From Gigantopelta aegis (Eukaryota; Mollusca; Gastropoda; Neomphalida; Peltospiridae): a stretch of DNA of 64,000 bases. Numbering within the stretch: the first letter of the stretch is position 1; every line of letters begins with the position of its first letter. Location of the stretch: the NCBI RefSeq assembly GCF_016097555.1, contig NC_054713.1:39606128-39670127 (forward strand), given 5' to 3'. Under the pieces are notes generated by a model. It ran no database searches. It worked only from the letters and a program-made list of their open reading frames with translations, and was not told where the DNA came from. Below are positions 1-11,594 of this stretch, in pieces. The position numbers were made by a program, and so were the translations under genes.

Positions 1-1940
1 TTTTATCTCACGAGGGACATAAACATGATACGAAGTGGTAACGGGTTTAATATTCTATTTATTACCCATAATCGATCTTAATTTATATAATTCATGTCGT
101 TTGGGTGACATTCCTATAAGGTTGTAGTGCTCCAATCGATGACATCATCGTGTGACGTTGAAGTGGTACGTCCTACTTGGCGTTCTAGTGGGACATATCA
201 CTTCGATATGTACCAAAATATTTTAACCATATTGGTAATAAGTAGTGGAGAATGTATGAGGAGGTGTAGATTAATGAAAAATAATTCGCGAGCCAAAACT
301 TAATCCACTATTCATTAAAACAAATTACGTGACTGCTGAATTAAAGCCGCACACCCTAGTTCCATCCAGCGAAAATAAATTATAATTTGGTTAATCTACA
401 AACACTTAGATCACGTTTTTATCAAATGGTGTGAAAAAGCAGGTTTTATATCGATAAATACCATGGGAATCCCCATGTCCCAATTGCTTGAAATAATTTT
501 GAAAGTTAGTATTCTGATGTCACCGGTAGATGTCGCTCGAAGCACAACAATGCCTACGTCACGACAAATTTCACAGAGTGCGCACAGACTTGGGGTGCTC
601 TCCTGGACATGTTCCAACTGTTCTGTCCTGGTTGTATCCCCTCTCCAGATATCGTAAGACTTAGCAAAATTATTGGTTTTAAGGGTTTGTAACGTTTTGT
701 ATTGAGACACTTACTTGTCTGAACTTTATTGTTACTGAAAATGTTCACGAACTGTGAAGAAAAATCTCACAAATGAACAACAAGCAAACGACAACAAATC
801 AGATGTTGATTGCGCGAACCGTGCACGAGAAAACAAACCGAACCAAAAATGATAACGGTCACGTGGTATACCAACGTCTGTGACGTTTACACAGGAAGAT
901 TCGCTCTAAAAATAGATTTGGACCTCGCTTGCTTAACGGTTTTTTCTCGAGTGCACGCCTGTTGTTAAGAAATACAAAAAATGCATTTCGTGGTTTTACA
1001 AACATCAGGATTACCAGGATTACCAAAAAGCACTTCAGGTGAATGGAAATGTGTATTCTAAATAATACAATAGTGCAATTTTATTTGTGAAAAAATGGGT
1101 TTATTAGCGAAAAACAACGCCGTAATGGTTAACAACTAGCCGTAACTAGGGCGTGTCCCTTTAACGTCTATGTTATCTTTTTTAATGAAACTATTGGTTA
1201 ATATTGATACAAAACTAATAACCCCAAAACCATAGGATCCTTTCAGACCTAACCTTAATGATTCGGTCAGGAAATCATCAGTAGTTGATGAATGGCATTA
1301 ACCGTGATGCACGTGCTTAACGTGTAATCTCTGATTTCCGATTTAGTTTCCGACAATATTCGCTGTTTTGCCAGAATATATTACTATCACTAGTATCAGG
1401 TTATAAGGCTTAAATTACATATTTATTTGATGATGCTTATGTTTGTCCTCGTGGGCCACCAATTTTTTTTTTTGTTTGTTAAAAATCTAACCAGCAAGAC
1501 ATACTCATCAAGCGAAATTAACTGCAGCCCTTTGAGCATTATTTGGGTCCTGTGCAGAACTGCTTGAGATTGGAGCATTCTTCTCTACCATTGGATTTCT
1601 GTTGCTATGACTACAACCATTAGAAGTGATATCTTGACGAATTTTATCATCTTCGCTGGCTTGGAAGTTGTTGTTGTTATTATTGGGTGGGGAGGGGGTG
1701 ATATTATACCTTTAATCATTATTGTATAACAATAGCTTGTCAATGTTTACCAATGGTTTCATAAAGTGTCAACATTAACAGGATTGTCATTTATTTTTGA
1801 CATCATTGTTTTTTCTAACTTCCATTCATGTGACATCAATTAAAAATACCACCCGAAAAACCCCATGTATTTTAAATAATCCTGTCGTCTAGCTACATAA
1901 AATAAGAGGAACTAATGACATTACAAATCTTAACAAGACA
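1..1940. other. No gene seen; AT-rich intergenic DNA
   Basis: I see no convincing exon, RNA gene or mobile element here. Open frames near 411-750 exist on both strands but overlap each other and carry no recognisable domain. The stretch 1450-1750 has short homopolymers. The first copies of the word GTGTGTTACC appear just downstream, where the dispersed repeat starts. Confidence 0.5.
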
Positions 1941-1944
1941 CATT

Positions 1945-3841
1945 TTATTCAGGATGTCGCGTGTGTTACCTATTAAATTGCGTGTGTTACCGTGAGCGTC
2001 ACGTGTGTTACCATGGTTTGTGGGAAGAGGGTTAATAATTATTTATCCATCTCTTGTCAAAGAAGCCTTCACTAGATGCTAACAGAGAATCCAGCTTGTC
2101 GCCAAGTTTTCTCTCAGCTTTGTGCAATTAAAAAAAAAATAAAAAATTGTGTACTGTAAAAGTAACATACGTAACATTTGTATCGCCACCCCTGAAAAAG
2201 GCACGGTATGACTGAAATATGAAAATATAATGAACAGTTGTTTATACAGTTTTGGAGACTGATATTTAGTCCATTGTTGAACACCACAAATTTGGTTTAC
2301 TTGCAAATAGTTGGGTTTTTTTTATGTTTGTTGAAAAAGCTACAGTCTTTGCAATGAGGCATATTTTCCGTCCACCCAAGATGATGTTAAGTAGTTGAAC
2401 TAGTGGGTAAGAAGTTACATACATGAATTATTCAGTACTGTTTAGTTATCTGGAGCCTCTGGCCTTGCAACTAACAGTAAACCACAATTAGAAAGTATGT
2501 TTCAGATTTTCACCATGAAATTGCCCAATAGCATCAGCGATAATTTTGGTCAGTGATGCATCGTATTTTGTATATACACCCTCCAAATGTCTACCACGAA
2601 AGGTCTGAATGCCCTTAGGAGTCTTTGGACATCATCACACTGATGGAACAACGTCTGTGTCAGAATGATATGGCGTGATTTGAAATCTGTTACAATGAGC
2701 ACGTCCTAAGGTATCTTAGAAGTTGTGATATGTAGAAGCAAATAACTTGGAGAAGAAGGTATACTGTTCGACATCAAGAGAAAAATTACTGTTTGAATGT
2801 TTCTCCTTTGTCCTACAGCTTAGTTTGGACGCCAATGTCATTTTTAGTCTTTATAAGTAAATAAAAATTCAAAATTTCCAAAATATATGTGTTAGTTTTC
2901 GAAGTCTGCCCTGGATTATAAATGTACCAAGATACAGAACAAGCCATCAAATTACTAAAATATTTTTCTAATTAAATTTTTTAAATTTAATAAATTGTTG
3001 GTTTTTCACAAATAGAAAATTTCTAAATCTTTCTCCATTTCATTGTAGATATAATTGTCCCAGAGTTATAAGTGTCATGGAACCACGTTTTGGAACTATC
3101 TGACCAAAACCATAGGAGAAGGTCGAGTTCTAAATTTTAAATGTTAAATTTCTAGTTAAAATGTTTATATTTAAAAACAATTCACAAATTCGAAATATTT
3201 GTTTCTTAGTTTGTGAAGACTTCCCCGAGAATCATTATACTTAGTTTTAAAATGGTCCAATCAAAACTGTTTGAAAGACTTTTCAATTTTTCAATGTCAA
3301 ATTTTAATTTTAATTTAAATTTTTTAATTTAAACATATCACAAATTCAAAATGTCCCAAATATTCATTAGTTTGCGCAGACTGCCACTGAGAATAAATGC
3401 ACCTAATTTGATACCTATCCAATGAAACCTCTGGGTGAAAGCAGACATTTAAACGTTCAATGTTAAATTTCTATAAAATTCCGAAATATCCCCCTGTACT
3501 GTATTTTAAAACCAATCAATTTCCAGTTTTAAATTTCTGTTTTAAAGTTTTATATTTAATAACAATTAACTAATTCAAAATATATCACAGTCAGTTTTTG
3601 AAGACTGCCCATGAGAAATAAATCAGAAATTCCAAATTTCCAAAATATCTATTAGTTTTATACTAAGTTTCATAACTATGCGATCATAACTCTATTAGAA
3701 GGTAGACTTTTAAATTTGCAATACTGTCTTTCAAAATTCAATAATTAATATTAAAAATAATATCAAAGTTCTATAAATATCCCTCTATTAGTTAATGAAG
3801 ACTGCATCTAAGAATTATATTACGGAGTTTCATATACGATA
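1945..3841 (+). repeat. Dispersed repeat, copy A (degenerate ~160-220 bp internal units)
   Basis: This stretch matches 59590-61075 (same strand) and 51700-53650 (opposite strand). Its left part has three copies of GTGTGTTACC (about 1955-2010). The block 2080-2400 matches 53230-53650 inverted. The part 2520-2860 matches 59600-59940. From about 2880 onward it is built of diverged units, each with a core like GTTTGTGAAGACTGCC followed by a GAGAAT word, near 2896, 3210, 3371, 3594 and 3790. The LTR element at 3847 interrupts it. No protein is recognised. It may be an old non-autonomous transposon that captured or grew a satellite. Confidence 0.7.
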
Positions 3842-3846
3842 TACCG

Positions 3847-4032
3847 TGTAATGATAAGTACATTAATAGTTAAGTCACGTTAACCTCCCACCAGTGTGGT
3901 GCTCAAGGACATTAGGAGGAGGGCACACGAACGGAACGTACATCATGGCCTGAATGTAAAAGTTTGCAAGTTTGCTCTGATTCCGTTATTAAACGTTGTA
4001 AGTCTTTAACAATGACTTTTTAATATCTTACA
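3847..4032 (+). repeat. 5' LTR of retrotransposon 1
   Basis: It starts TGTAATGATAAG and ends ATCTTACA, and matches 8276-8460 almost base for base. The 5-bp TACCG lies directly upstream. Confidence 0.93.
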
Positions 4033-4050
4033 TGGTGTCAGAAGTGAACA
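4033..4050 (+). promoter_or_regulatory. Primer-binding-site-like sequence
   Basis: TGGTGTCAGAAGTG directly follows the 5' LTR. This is where Ty3/gypsy elements pair with a host tRNA 3' end. The TGG start fits the complement of CCA. A leucine-type tRNA is my guess; I could not check it. Confidence 0.6.
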
Positions 4051-4076
4051 AAGTAAGTGTTTAACCCACTGAAATA

Positions 4077-7000
4077 ATGTCGGATCACGTCCCTGCTCCA
4101 AAACCGCTATCCCTAGAAGGAAACGTTTCAGAAAATTGGCGCCGTTGGCTGCAGCAATATACACTGTACATGTGCGCGACGGTAAAGGATAAGAAAAACG
4201 AAAAGTTACAATGCGCGACATTTCTGTCCCTTGCTGGTGAGTCTGCAATTGAACTGTCGAACACTTTTGTGTTTGAGGAAAATGAAAATTGGAAAATAGC
4301 GCCGCTAATTAAAAAGTTTGATGACTATTGTACACCGAAAAAACACGAAACGTACGAAAGGCATATATTCAATGGTCGTGTCCAAAAACCTGATGAAACT
4401 TTTGATCAGTTTTTAACAGATCTGAGACAGCTATCCAAAGACTGTCATTATGGAGAACTTAGAGATGAGTTAATAAGAGATAGAATCATTGAGGGTGTTC
4501 GCGATATTACAACAAGAGCACGTTTGCTGAGAGAAGGGGACTTATCTCTAGATAAATGTATTGAAATTTGCCGTACAGCTGAGGTAACCGCTTCTCACAT
4601 GAAAGTCATGACAGATCAGTCTGTAGTTGTTGACGCAGTGCATAAAAAATGTACACAAAATTACAAACCAATTCGAAAATATGATGCTACTTTAACACAC
4701 GGTCGAACTGTTGATTGCTCAAGATGTGGTTTGATTCACCGTGGTCGAATCGGCCCAGCACAAGGCAAAACCTGTTTTAAATGTGGTGGCCAAAATCATT
4801 TTCAAAAAATGTGTCGCACCAAACTACACAAAAGTCCCTCGTCTGGAGTTGACAGAAGACAAACAATAAGCCAAACGCCTGATCGCAAACAACACAATGA
4901 ACAAAAAGTTTATTCAGTTGATACAGAGTTCTTTGTTGACACAGTTCAGTCAGTAAATAAAGGAAGTGAATCATGGATTGTTCCAATATTAATAAACAAA
5001 ACTCTTGTACCTTTAAAACTTGACACAGGTTCAGATGTGAACATATTGGGTTACAAAGATTTTCAAAACTTGTTGCAAAAGCCAAAACTAAACAGCAGTA
5101 AGGTTCTATTGAAAGCATATGATGGAGGAAATGTACCGGTAAAAGGTCAGTGTGTACTGGAACTTTGCTACAAGGATAGTCGATACAGAGCATTGTTTAT
5201 CATCAGTGATGAAGATGTACGACCTATTTTGGGCTGCAAGTCATGCGAAAAAATGGGTTTGGTGAAACGAGTACTGTCACTTGAACATCACGTTGAAACG
5301 GATATCAAGGTAGATGTATTCAAGGAGTATGCTGATACATTTGAAGGTCTTGGTTGTCTCCCAGGAAAAGTTAGCATAAAACTGCATAATGATGCAATAC
5401 CAGTTGTTGAGCCATGTAGGAAAGTACCATTTGCCTTATATGATAAGCTCAAAGCAGAACTTCATAAGATGGAAGACATGAAGGTGATTGAAAAAATTGA
5501 AGAGCCAACAGAATGGGTGAATTCACTTGTTGTAGTACACAAGGCTAATGGAAAACTTCGAGTCTGTATGGATCCGCGGAACTTGAATAAAGCAATTCTT
5601 CGGGAACATTTTAAACTCCCTACTCGTGGGGAAATAATGTCACGATTTGCAGGAGCTAAAGTCTTTTCGAAACTTGACGCGTCAAATGGGTTCTGGCAAA
5701 TACAGTTGGATGAACAGAGTTCACGATTATGCACATTCAATTCGCCAATCGGAAGATTTCGTTTTCTCAGACTGCCATTTGGTATATCGAGTGCACCTGA
5801 AATTTATCACAGAATCATTCATTCATTATTCGAACACATGGATGGAGTTGATACATCTATGGATAATATCATTGTCTGGGGTAAAGATGAACAAGAGCAT
5901 AACAGAAGATTGTGCCAAGTTCTTGAAAAAGCAAGAAAAGTTGGACTTAAACTTCAAAAAGAAAAGTGTGAAATTGGTGTTTCAGAACTAACATTCCTTG
6001 GAGATACTCTGTCAAAAGATGGTTTAAAGCCTGATCCTAAGAAAGTAGAAGCAATCTGCAGCATAGAAACTCCAACATGCAAGAAAGATCTCCAAAGATT
6101 TCTTGGTATGATAAATTACCTGGCTCGCTTTCTGCCGGATTTATCCGAACGAACAGCAACTCTGAGAGAACTATTGGACAAAAACAATAACTTTGATTGG
6201 ACACCAAATCATGATACTGCTTTCGAGAAACTGAAATCCTTAGTGTCAAGCAAGACTGTACTTCAGTATTATGATCCGTTAAAATCCATAAAAATTTCTT
6301 GTGATGCAAGTCAGAAAGGCTTGGGTGCAGTTTTACTTCAAAAACATGCTGAAGAATGGCTTCCAGTAGCTTATGCCTCAAGAGCAACTTCAGAAACCGA
6401 AAGCCGATATGCGCCTATTGAAAGAGAAGCTCTGGCAATCACGTATGCATGTGAACGTTTTCAGCAGTATATTTGTGGCCAAACTGTGGAAGTAGAAACT
6501 GACCACAAACCCCTGATTGCAATATTCTCAAAAGGATTGAACGATTGTCCAGCAAGAATCCAGAGATTACGACTTCGATTACAGAAGTATGACATACACC
6601 TTGCCTACATACCAGGTAGATTCATGTACACAGCAGATACCCTTTCCAGAACGCCTATTGAAGGTCAGAATTCCACAACAGAAAATGATGTAGAAACATA
6701 CGTTGATGGTGTTATTTCGTCAATCCCAGTAAGTGACCAGAAACAAGAAGAAATCTGCAAAAGTACAGCAGAAGATGCAGTGATGCAATCTCTTGTAAAC
6801 ACAATATTGAATGGGTGGCCAGAAGAAAGGTCACAGTGCCGAAAAGAGTTGATACCTTTTTGGAATTACAGAGATGAACTATCAGTCATTAACGGAATGG
6901 TGTTTAAAGGAACGCGAGTTGTGATTCCAGATAAGATGCGTTCTTGCATTCTTGGGAAAATTCATGTAGGACACATGGGTATGGAAAAGTGCAAGCAGAG

Positions 7001-8012
7001 AGCTCGAGAAGTAGTTTTTTGGCCTTGCATGAACCAGGATATTGTCAAATTGGTAAAGCAGTGTGAAACATGTCAAGCTAATCAGAAGCAGCAAATGGCT
7101 GAACCTCTACTCTCACATCCATTGCCAATGCGACCATGGCAAAAAGTATCAACAGATGTGTTTGAACTCGGGAGAAAAGACTACATTGTTATTGTTGATT
7201 CATATTCAAATTATCCAGAGGTGATAGGACTGTCAAGTCAGTCGAGCAGCTCGGTGATACTAGCAATGAAAACTACATTTGCTAGACATGGCATTCCGGA
7301 AGAAGTTCTCAGTAATAATGGACCATGCTACAGTAGTATGGAATTCGCTCAGTTTTCAAAAGATTGGGATTTCCAACATGTTACAAGTAGTCCGTAATTT
7401 CCTCAGTCCAATGGACTGGCTGAAAAAACGGTTCAGACTGTTAAGTCGCTAATGAGAAAATGCCTGGATTGTGGTGAAGATCCGCATTTAGGGCTACTAG
7501 CCTACCGAACAACTCAGTTGGGGAATGGACTTTCTCCAGCTCAGCTCTTAATGGGAAGACAACTCCGTGGCAATCTTCCCATAACTGTTTCAAAATTGAC
7601 TGTACCTAAATCAAAATCTGTGGTCAAATGGAGAAAGCAACAACGTTACTCCCAGAAACATTTTCATGATAAAAAAGCAGTAAGAGAACTAAAACCTCTT
7701 TCGTCTGGAGACAAAGTTAGAATTAACCATAATTCAAAGTGGACTGAACAAGGAACAGTAGTACGAAGTCCTGCACCAAGGTCATATCTAGTAAAAATGC
7801 AAAGTGGTGTTGAGATTCGTCGGAATAGGCGTGATCTAAGACCTGATCACAGCAACAGATCATCAGAAACCAGTTCATTTAGTGATCCAGAGGAAGATAA
7901 GCAACCATCGGAGGAAGTTAGTATACAACCAACAACGAAAAGTGGTCGGAATATTCGAAAACCGGATAGGCTGATTGAAAACTGCTTCATCCACAGTGAA
8001 AAGATGTGTTAG
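4077..8012 (+). pseudogene. Gag-Pol coding region of retrotransposon 1 (broken)
   Basis: Domains follow the Ty3/gypsy order. Gag is at about 4077-4900 and ends in a CCHC zinc knuckle near 4771-4812. The aspartic protease is near 5000-5270. Reverse transcriptase is at about 5400-6000 and RNase H at about 6270-6650. The integrase zinc region is near 6960-7085 and the integrase core follows. A C-terminal tail resembling the GPY/F module lies at about 7690-7850. Gag and Pol share one frame with no sign of a programmed frameshift. The region is not intact, with about one or two breaks. It is a fossil of a recently active family. Confidence 0.88.
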
Positions 8013-8261
8013 GACTGGATAAGGTTAGGGTGTAATTGTTTTAATAAATTCCAAGGACTGGATAAGGTTAGGGTGTTAAAGAAATAGTTCCAAGAAATGG
8101 ACTGATTATTATTGAACCTTAAATATTAGTTTACAAGAACAAGAAAAAGTTCTTCAGTTTATCATTTTATTTTAGTAAGTGAATTTGTAGTCATCCTGTA
8201 CATCTGTAGTCAAAGAAGGCCATTTTTAGGTAACCAAGTATATATAGATGTTTCTTATCTT

Positions 8262-8275
8262 TAAAAGAATGGAGA
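8262..8275 (+). promoter_or_regulatory. Polypurine tract of retrotransposon 1
   Basis: AAAAGAATGGAGA directly precedes the TG of the 3' LTR, the expected place and composition for plus-strand priming. Confidence 0.65.
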
Positions 8276-8460
8276 TGTAATGATAAGTACATTAATAGTT
8301 AAGTCACGTTAACCTCCCACCAGTGTGGTGCTCAAGGACATTAGGAGGAGGGCACACGAACGGAACGTACATCATGGCCTGAATGTAAAAGTTTGCAAGT
8401 TTGCTCTGATTCCGTTATTAAACGTTGTAAGTCTTTAACAATGACTTTTAATATATTACA
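8276..8460 (+). repeat. 3' LTR of retrotransposon 1
   Basis: It matches 3847-4032, ends ATATTACA and is followed by the target duplication TACCG. Confidence 0.93.
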
Positions 8461-8465
8461 TACCG

Positions 8466-8861
8466 GTCGCAAATTTTCTGGCAGAATACGTAATAGGTTA
8501 ACCAAAGAAAATGGTTGTTTTGTAATGACGTCACAAAGACAATTTCTGTAGCGTTCATATTACGTAATGAAGTCGTTAAATACTGAGAAGTTTTTATGTC
8601 AGAAATGAACATATTATTATTTATTAGTCGTTATCTAATCAAGAGAGCTGATTAAATGTGTAAAACTACACATCTATGTTCGAGCCGCTAACTGTCCGAC
8701 CACCCATCTCTGTTAATGGTCTGCCTAATGACGTCACCAGCTGGTGACGTTTAAATGCTTATTCCTACTAAAAATGTGACAATTTGCTATTCCATCATGT
8801 ATAATTGTTATGTCCAATTCTAGATGAACAACTTTATTTTAAGTCTATACAATTAACAGTA
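8466..8861. other. No gene; holds a 20-bp perfect palindrome
   Basis: This is unassigned DNA. Two TGACGTCA words occur at 8526-8533 and 8729-8736. The second overlaps a perfect 20-bp palindrome at 8731-8750 centred on CAGCTG. No coding signal is visible. Confidence 0.5.
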
Positions 8862-9672
8862 TTAAGCCCCAGTCACACCGGGACTGTGACCAGGTTACGA
8901 ACTAGCTGCGACCCAAAACATGTTGGAATCGCGGGCAAATCGTAAACAGAGCGCGCGACTGGTCGCAGGGGTCGCGGGTGATCGCCAGAGGAAAATCAGT
9001 CGCAGCAAGGTCGATGGTCCAGATGGTTCCGACCTGCGATTCCAAATCGTAAGAGGTCGCAGAAAGGTCTTACATTGTCATATCACCAGTCGCGCATGGA
9101 TGCACCACCAGCCATGCATGATCACGGGTCAAGTAGTCGCACGATTGGTCGTGCTACTGGTCATGCCACCTGACGACTGGTGGTGCCACCTGTCGTACAA
9201 CCTCACGATCGGTAGTGCGACCAGTGACGACCTGTCCGAAGTGGTTGCACGACCTTACGATTGGTGGTACCACCAGTCTTTAGCTCGCAGACCAGTATAT
9301 TCTCTCCGACATCAGATTCTGGCTCTGGCTCTGGCTGGGTCCTCTTCCCATGGCCGGTTTTCCTTCTTGGAAGTTATAGCGGGGTTGAAAATTAGCAGTC
9401 GCCCGGTCGCCCGTGGCGACCTTTATTGGCTAAGGGCGACTAAGAATTTTATAAAGGTAGTCCGTTGGGCGACCATCGATTTTAGAGTGGCTAGTATGGT
9501 ACCATTTAAAAAAAGAAATGCACTAACTGAATCGATGTGACAAAAGACACTGCGTATCTGTTGGCGCGAACTATAGATCTGGTTGGAGACGATATTATTG
9601 AACATGTTCTATATTTTGACAGAGACGGACTGATCAGACTCAGTCTCTGCTTCTACGATTTTGGTCTGGGGC
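8862..9672. repeat. GC-rich, GTCGC-dense candidate non-autonomous element
   Basis: This 0.8-kb island is much richer in GC than its surroundings. It is full of the words GTCGC, GGTCGC and ACGACTGG on both strands. It starts AGCCCCAGTC and ends in CTGGGGCT, which could be 8-bp terminal inverted repeats. The long open frame inside (8920-9540) looks like a by-product of the low-stop composition, since it has Arg/Ser/Val-rich content and no domain. A MITE or an old duplicated composite is likely, but I cannot assign a family. Confidence 0.4.
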
Positions 9673-10775
9673 TGTAAACAAATATAGCTCAAAATGTTGT
9701 AGACACTTGAATTGTTTTGTTGTTGTTGTTGTTTTTTAAAAGTCGTCGGCTTATTGGAATGGAGTGGATACACCATAATTATCTAGCAGACCTATGTTTT
9801 GACATTATTAAATTTTATGGGATAAATTAATCCTGATTAATTAGTTTACTAGTATTTTATTCTGGGACAAAATCGAAATTTATCTTGTAGTTTTAATTCA
9901 CATAGTAATTGGCATGCAAATATAAAATTCATATAAAAACGTAGTAATTTATTAAATTGTAAACCCATACCATTTGAAATAACTTTTTTTGTAGAAGTTC
10001 AATGTAAATAAAAAATATCTTTATTTATAAAACTGCATGGGTTAAATCTTGATGGAACATCCAAGATATATCTGAACGACAAAATATATGGAATAGTGGA
10101 TGATGCCATCAGTCTTTATCTAGTGCCTTATCTGTAGGAGGACAGCCACTCCCAAGGAAATTCTTTACTGGAGAGTTCATCCCTCTTGCATCGTCATAAA
10201 GAGGACTGCCACTCCCAAACTAATTTACTAAAACACGCGGCAGTACTACCTTTTAAGGTTTTAGTTTCTTTATACTGCATTATCGATTACTTCAGAGACA
10301 ATGCAGGTCAAGCTGCATAAATTGGCTGTTCTAGCATTTTTCTTTACCCGTATTAAAAATGATATTTAATCTGTATCATTTAATTGTAATTTGTAATGAA
10401 ACATTTTTATTTATAATGGATTTTCTTTCTTTTTTTAAACTATATTTTTGGGGGTTGGTATGGGTTAAAACTTAATAATATGTTTTTTAATATGAATTTT
10501 AACTTCATTCCTTATAAAGTTACATGCCAATTCATCGTTTTCCTTTCGACACAAACGGTCTATATACATGGCTATTATTATACATGGTTATTATTCAACA
10601 AAGAAAATTCTAATTTGATTTTCGCTGTGCATTTAAATTGCAGGGCTAGTTGAATTTGAGAAGGGCCAGTAAGATTTTTTTTCAACTGGCCCTGCTGGCG
10701 ACCATGGTTTTCATGTTAATTTTTAACCCTGTTATAGCAAATTAGTTTCAGTTAAAAAGTTTGACGGAGTGGACA
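9673..10775. other. No gene; AT-rich, with a small repeated GGACTGCCACTCCC word
   Basis: Nothing coding is visible. The segment near 10131-10215 contains GAGGACTGCCACTCCCAA. Related words recur near 39765, 44645 (inverted), 49905 (inverted) and 59370, so it belongs to an old dispersed repeat. Confidence 0.45.
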
Positions 10776-11345
10776 CACAGACACACAGACAGATAACTCC
10801 TATACAGAATTAGAGAATACAGAAAGACACAAACAAACACACACAGATAACTAAAATAGAGAATTAGAGAATACAGAAAGAGACATACAGATGGACAGAC
10901 ACAGACAGGCATACACAGACAGATAACTCATAACAAGAATTAGAGAATACGAAAAGATAGACAGATAACTTACGTAGAGAATAGATAATACAGAAAGGGA
11001 CAGACATAAAGACAGGCAAACAGACAGATAACTCATATATAGAATTAGAGAATACAGAGAGATACAGACTGACAGACAGACAGACAAACAGATGGATAAA
11101 ACAAATAGAGAATTAGAGAAGACAGAAAGAGACAAATATACAGATAACTGAAATAGAGAATTCGAGAATAAAGAAAGAGACAGACAGACAGACAAATAGA
11201 CAGATAAGTCATATAGAGAAATAGAGAATACAGAAAGAGATAGCCAGACAGAGAACTCTTACTGAGAATTAGAGAATATAGAAAGAGACAGACAGGTGGA
11301 AAGAGAGACGGGTAGGCAGACAGACATGCACACATGCAAGCAGAC
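10776..11345. repeat. Imperfect purine-rich tandem array
   Basis: About ten irregular units of roughly 40-70 bp share GAATTAGAGAATACAGAAAG followed by runs of GACAGACAGATAACT. Unit length varies because the (GACA)n parts slip. Open frames on the minus strand (rich in Ser, Leu and Cys) are artefacts of the repeat. Confidence 0.85.
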
Positions 11346-11412
11346 AGACCATGTTGTAATAAAATAAATACAGTGGTGTTAAACATACATGTTACCTGTG
11401 CTGGTGCACTTC
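11330..11412 (+). repeat. Single 59-bp-type unit; unfilled paralogue of the 17.5-kb insertion site
   Basis: The sequence GCAGACAGACCATGTTGTAATAAA and what follows, to CCTGTGCTGGTGCACTT, is continuous here. At 17520-17537 and 20802-20860 the same two halves are separated by the TIR transposon. This is the relative of the empty site and supports a CCA target duplication for that insertion. Confidence 0.75.
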
Positions 11413-11594
11413 TGTTTTTCACGAATGAGCACCACAGTTTTATTGACTTTTAGTAAGTGCATGCAACCTATACAAGTATCAATTAACTAGTTTGCTTTAG
11501 AAACCTCTACATAATTAGTGCTGTCGATGCATAAGAGGGTCATTCATGCATTTATTAATTTTTAAAGTTGAAAGAGAAAAAAAAAAGGTCCAAC

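Larger units (their letters stand above)
3847..8460 (+). mobile_element. Ty3/gypsy LTR retrotransposon 1 (young fossil, broken)
   Basis: This is a 4.6-kb LTR retrotransposon bounded by two near-identical LTRs of about 185 bp that begin TG and end CA. It is flanked by the 5-bp target duplication TACCG (3842-3846 and 8461-8465). A primer-binding-like site follows the 5' LTR and a purine tract precedes the 3' LTR. The Gag-Pol region has protease, reverse transcriptase, RNase H and integrase in the Ty3/gypsy order, with no envelope gene. The LTRs differ at about two positions, so the insertion is young. The coding region carries about one or two breaks, so I read it as a recent fossil. The protein style resembles the Mag/K02A2.6-like group common in invertebrates (inference). 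Confidence 0.93.

Noticed and set aside
411-750. Open frame of 99 codons on the minus strand, with a CACAG acceptor-like and GTAAGT donor-like pair nearby
   Set aside because: No domain is recognised, an overlapping frame is open on the other strand, and the splice-like pair would cut off the start codon. It is not enough for a gene call; RNA evidence would decide.
2079-2306. 75-codon frame conserved in two copies of the dispersed repeat as a host exon
   Set aside because: Both copies lie in a repeat, the frame is short and I recognise no family; mentioned as a hint only.
8920-9540. 206-codon open frame
   Set aside because: It lies in a GTCGC-rich repeat with few stop codons by composition; there is no domain and no splice or start context.
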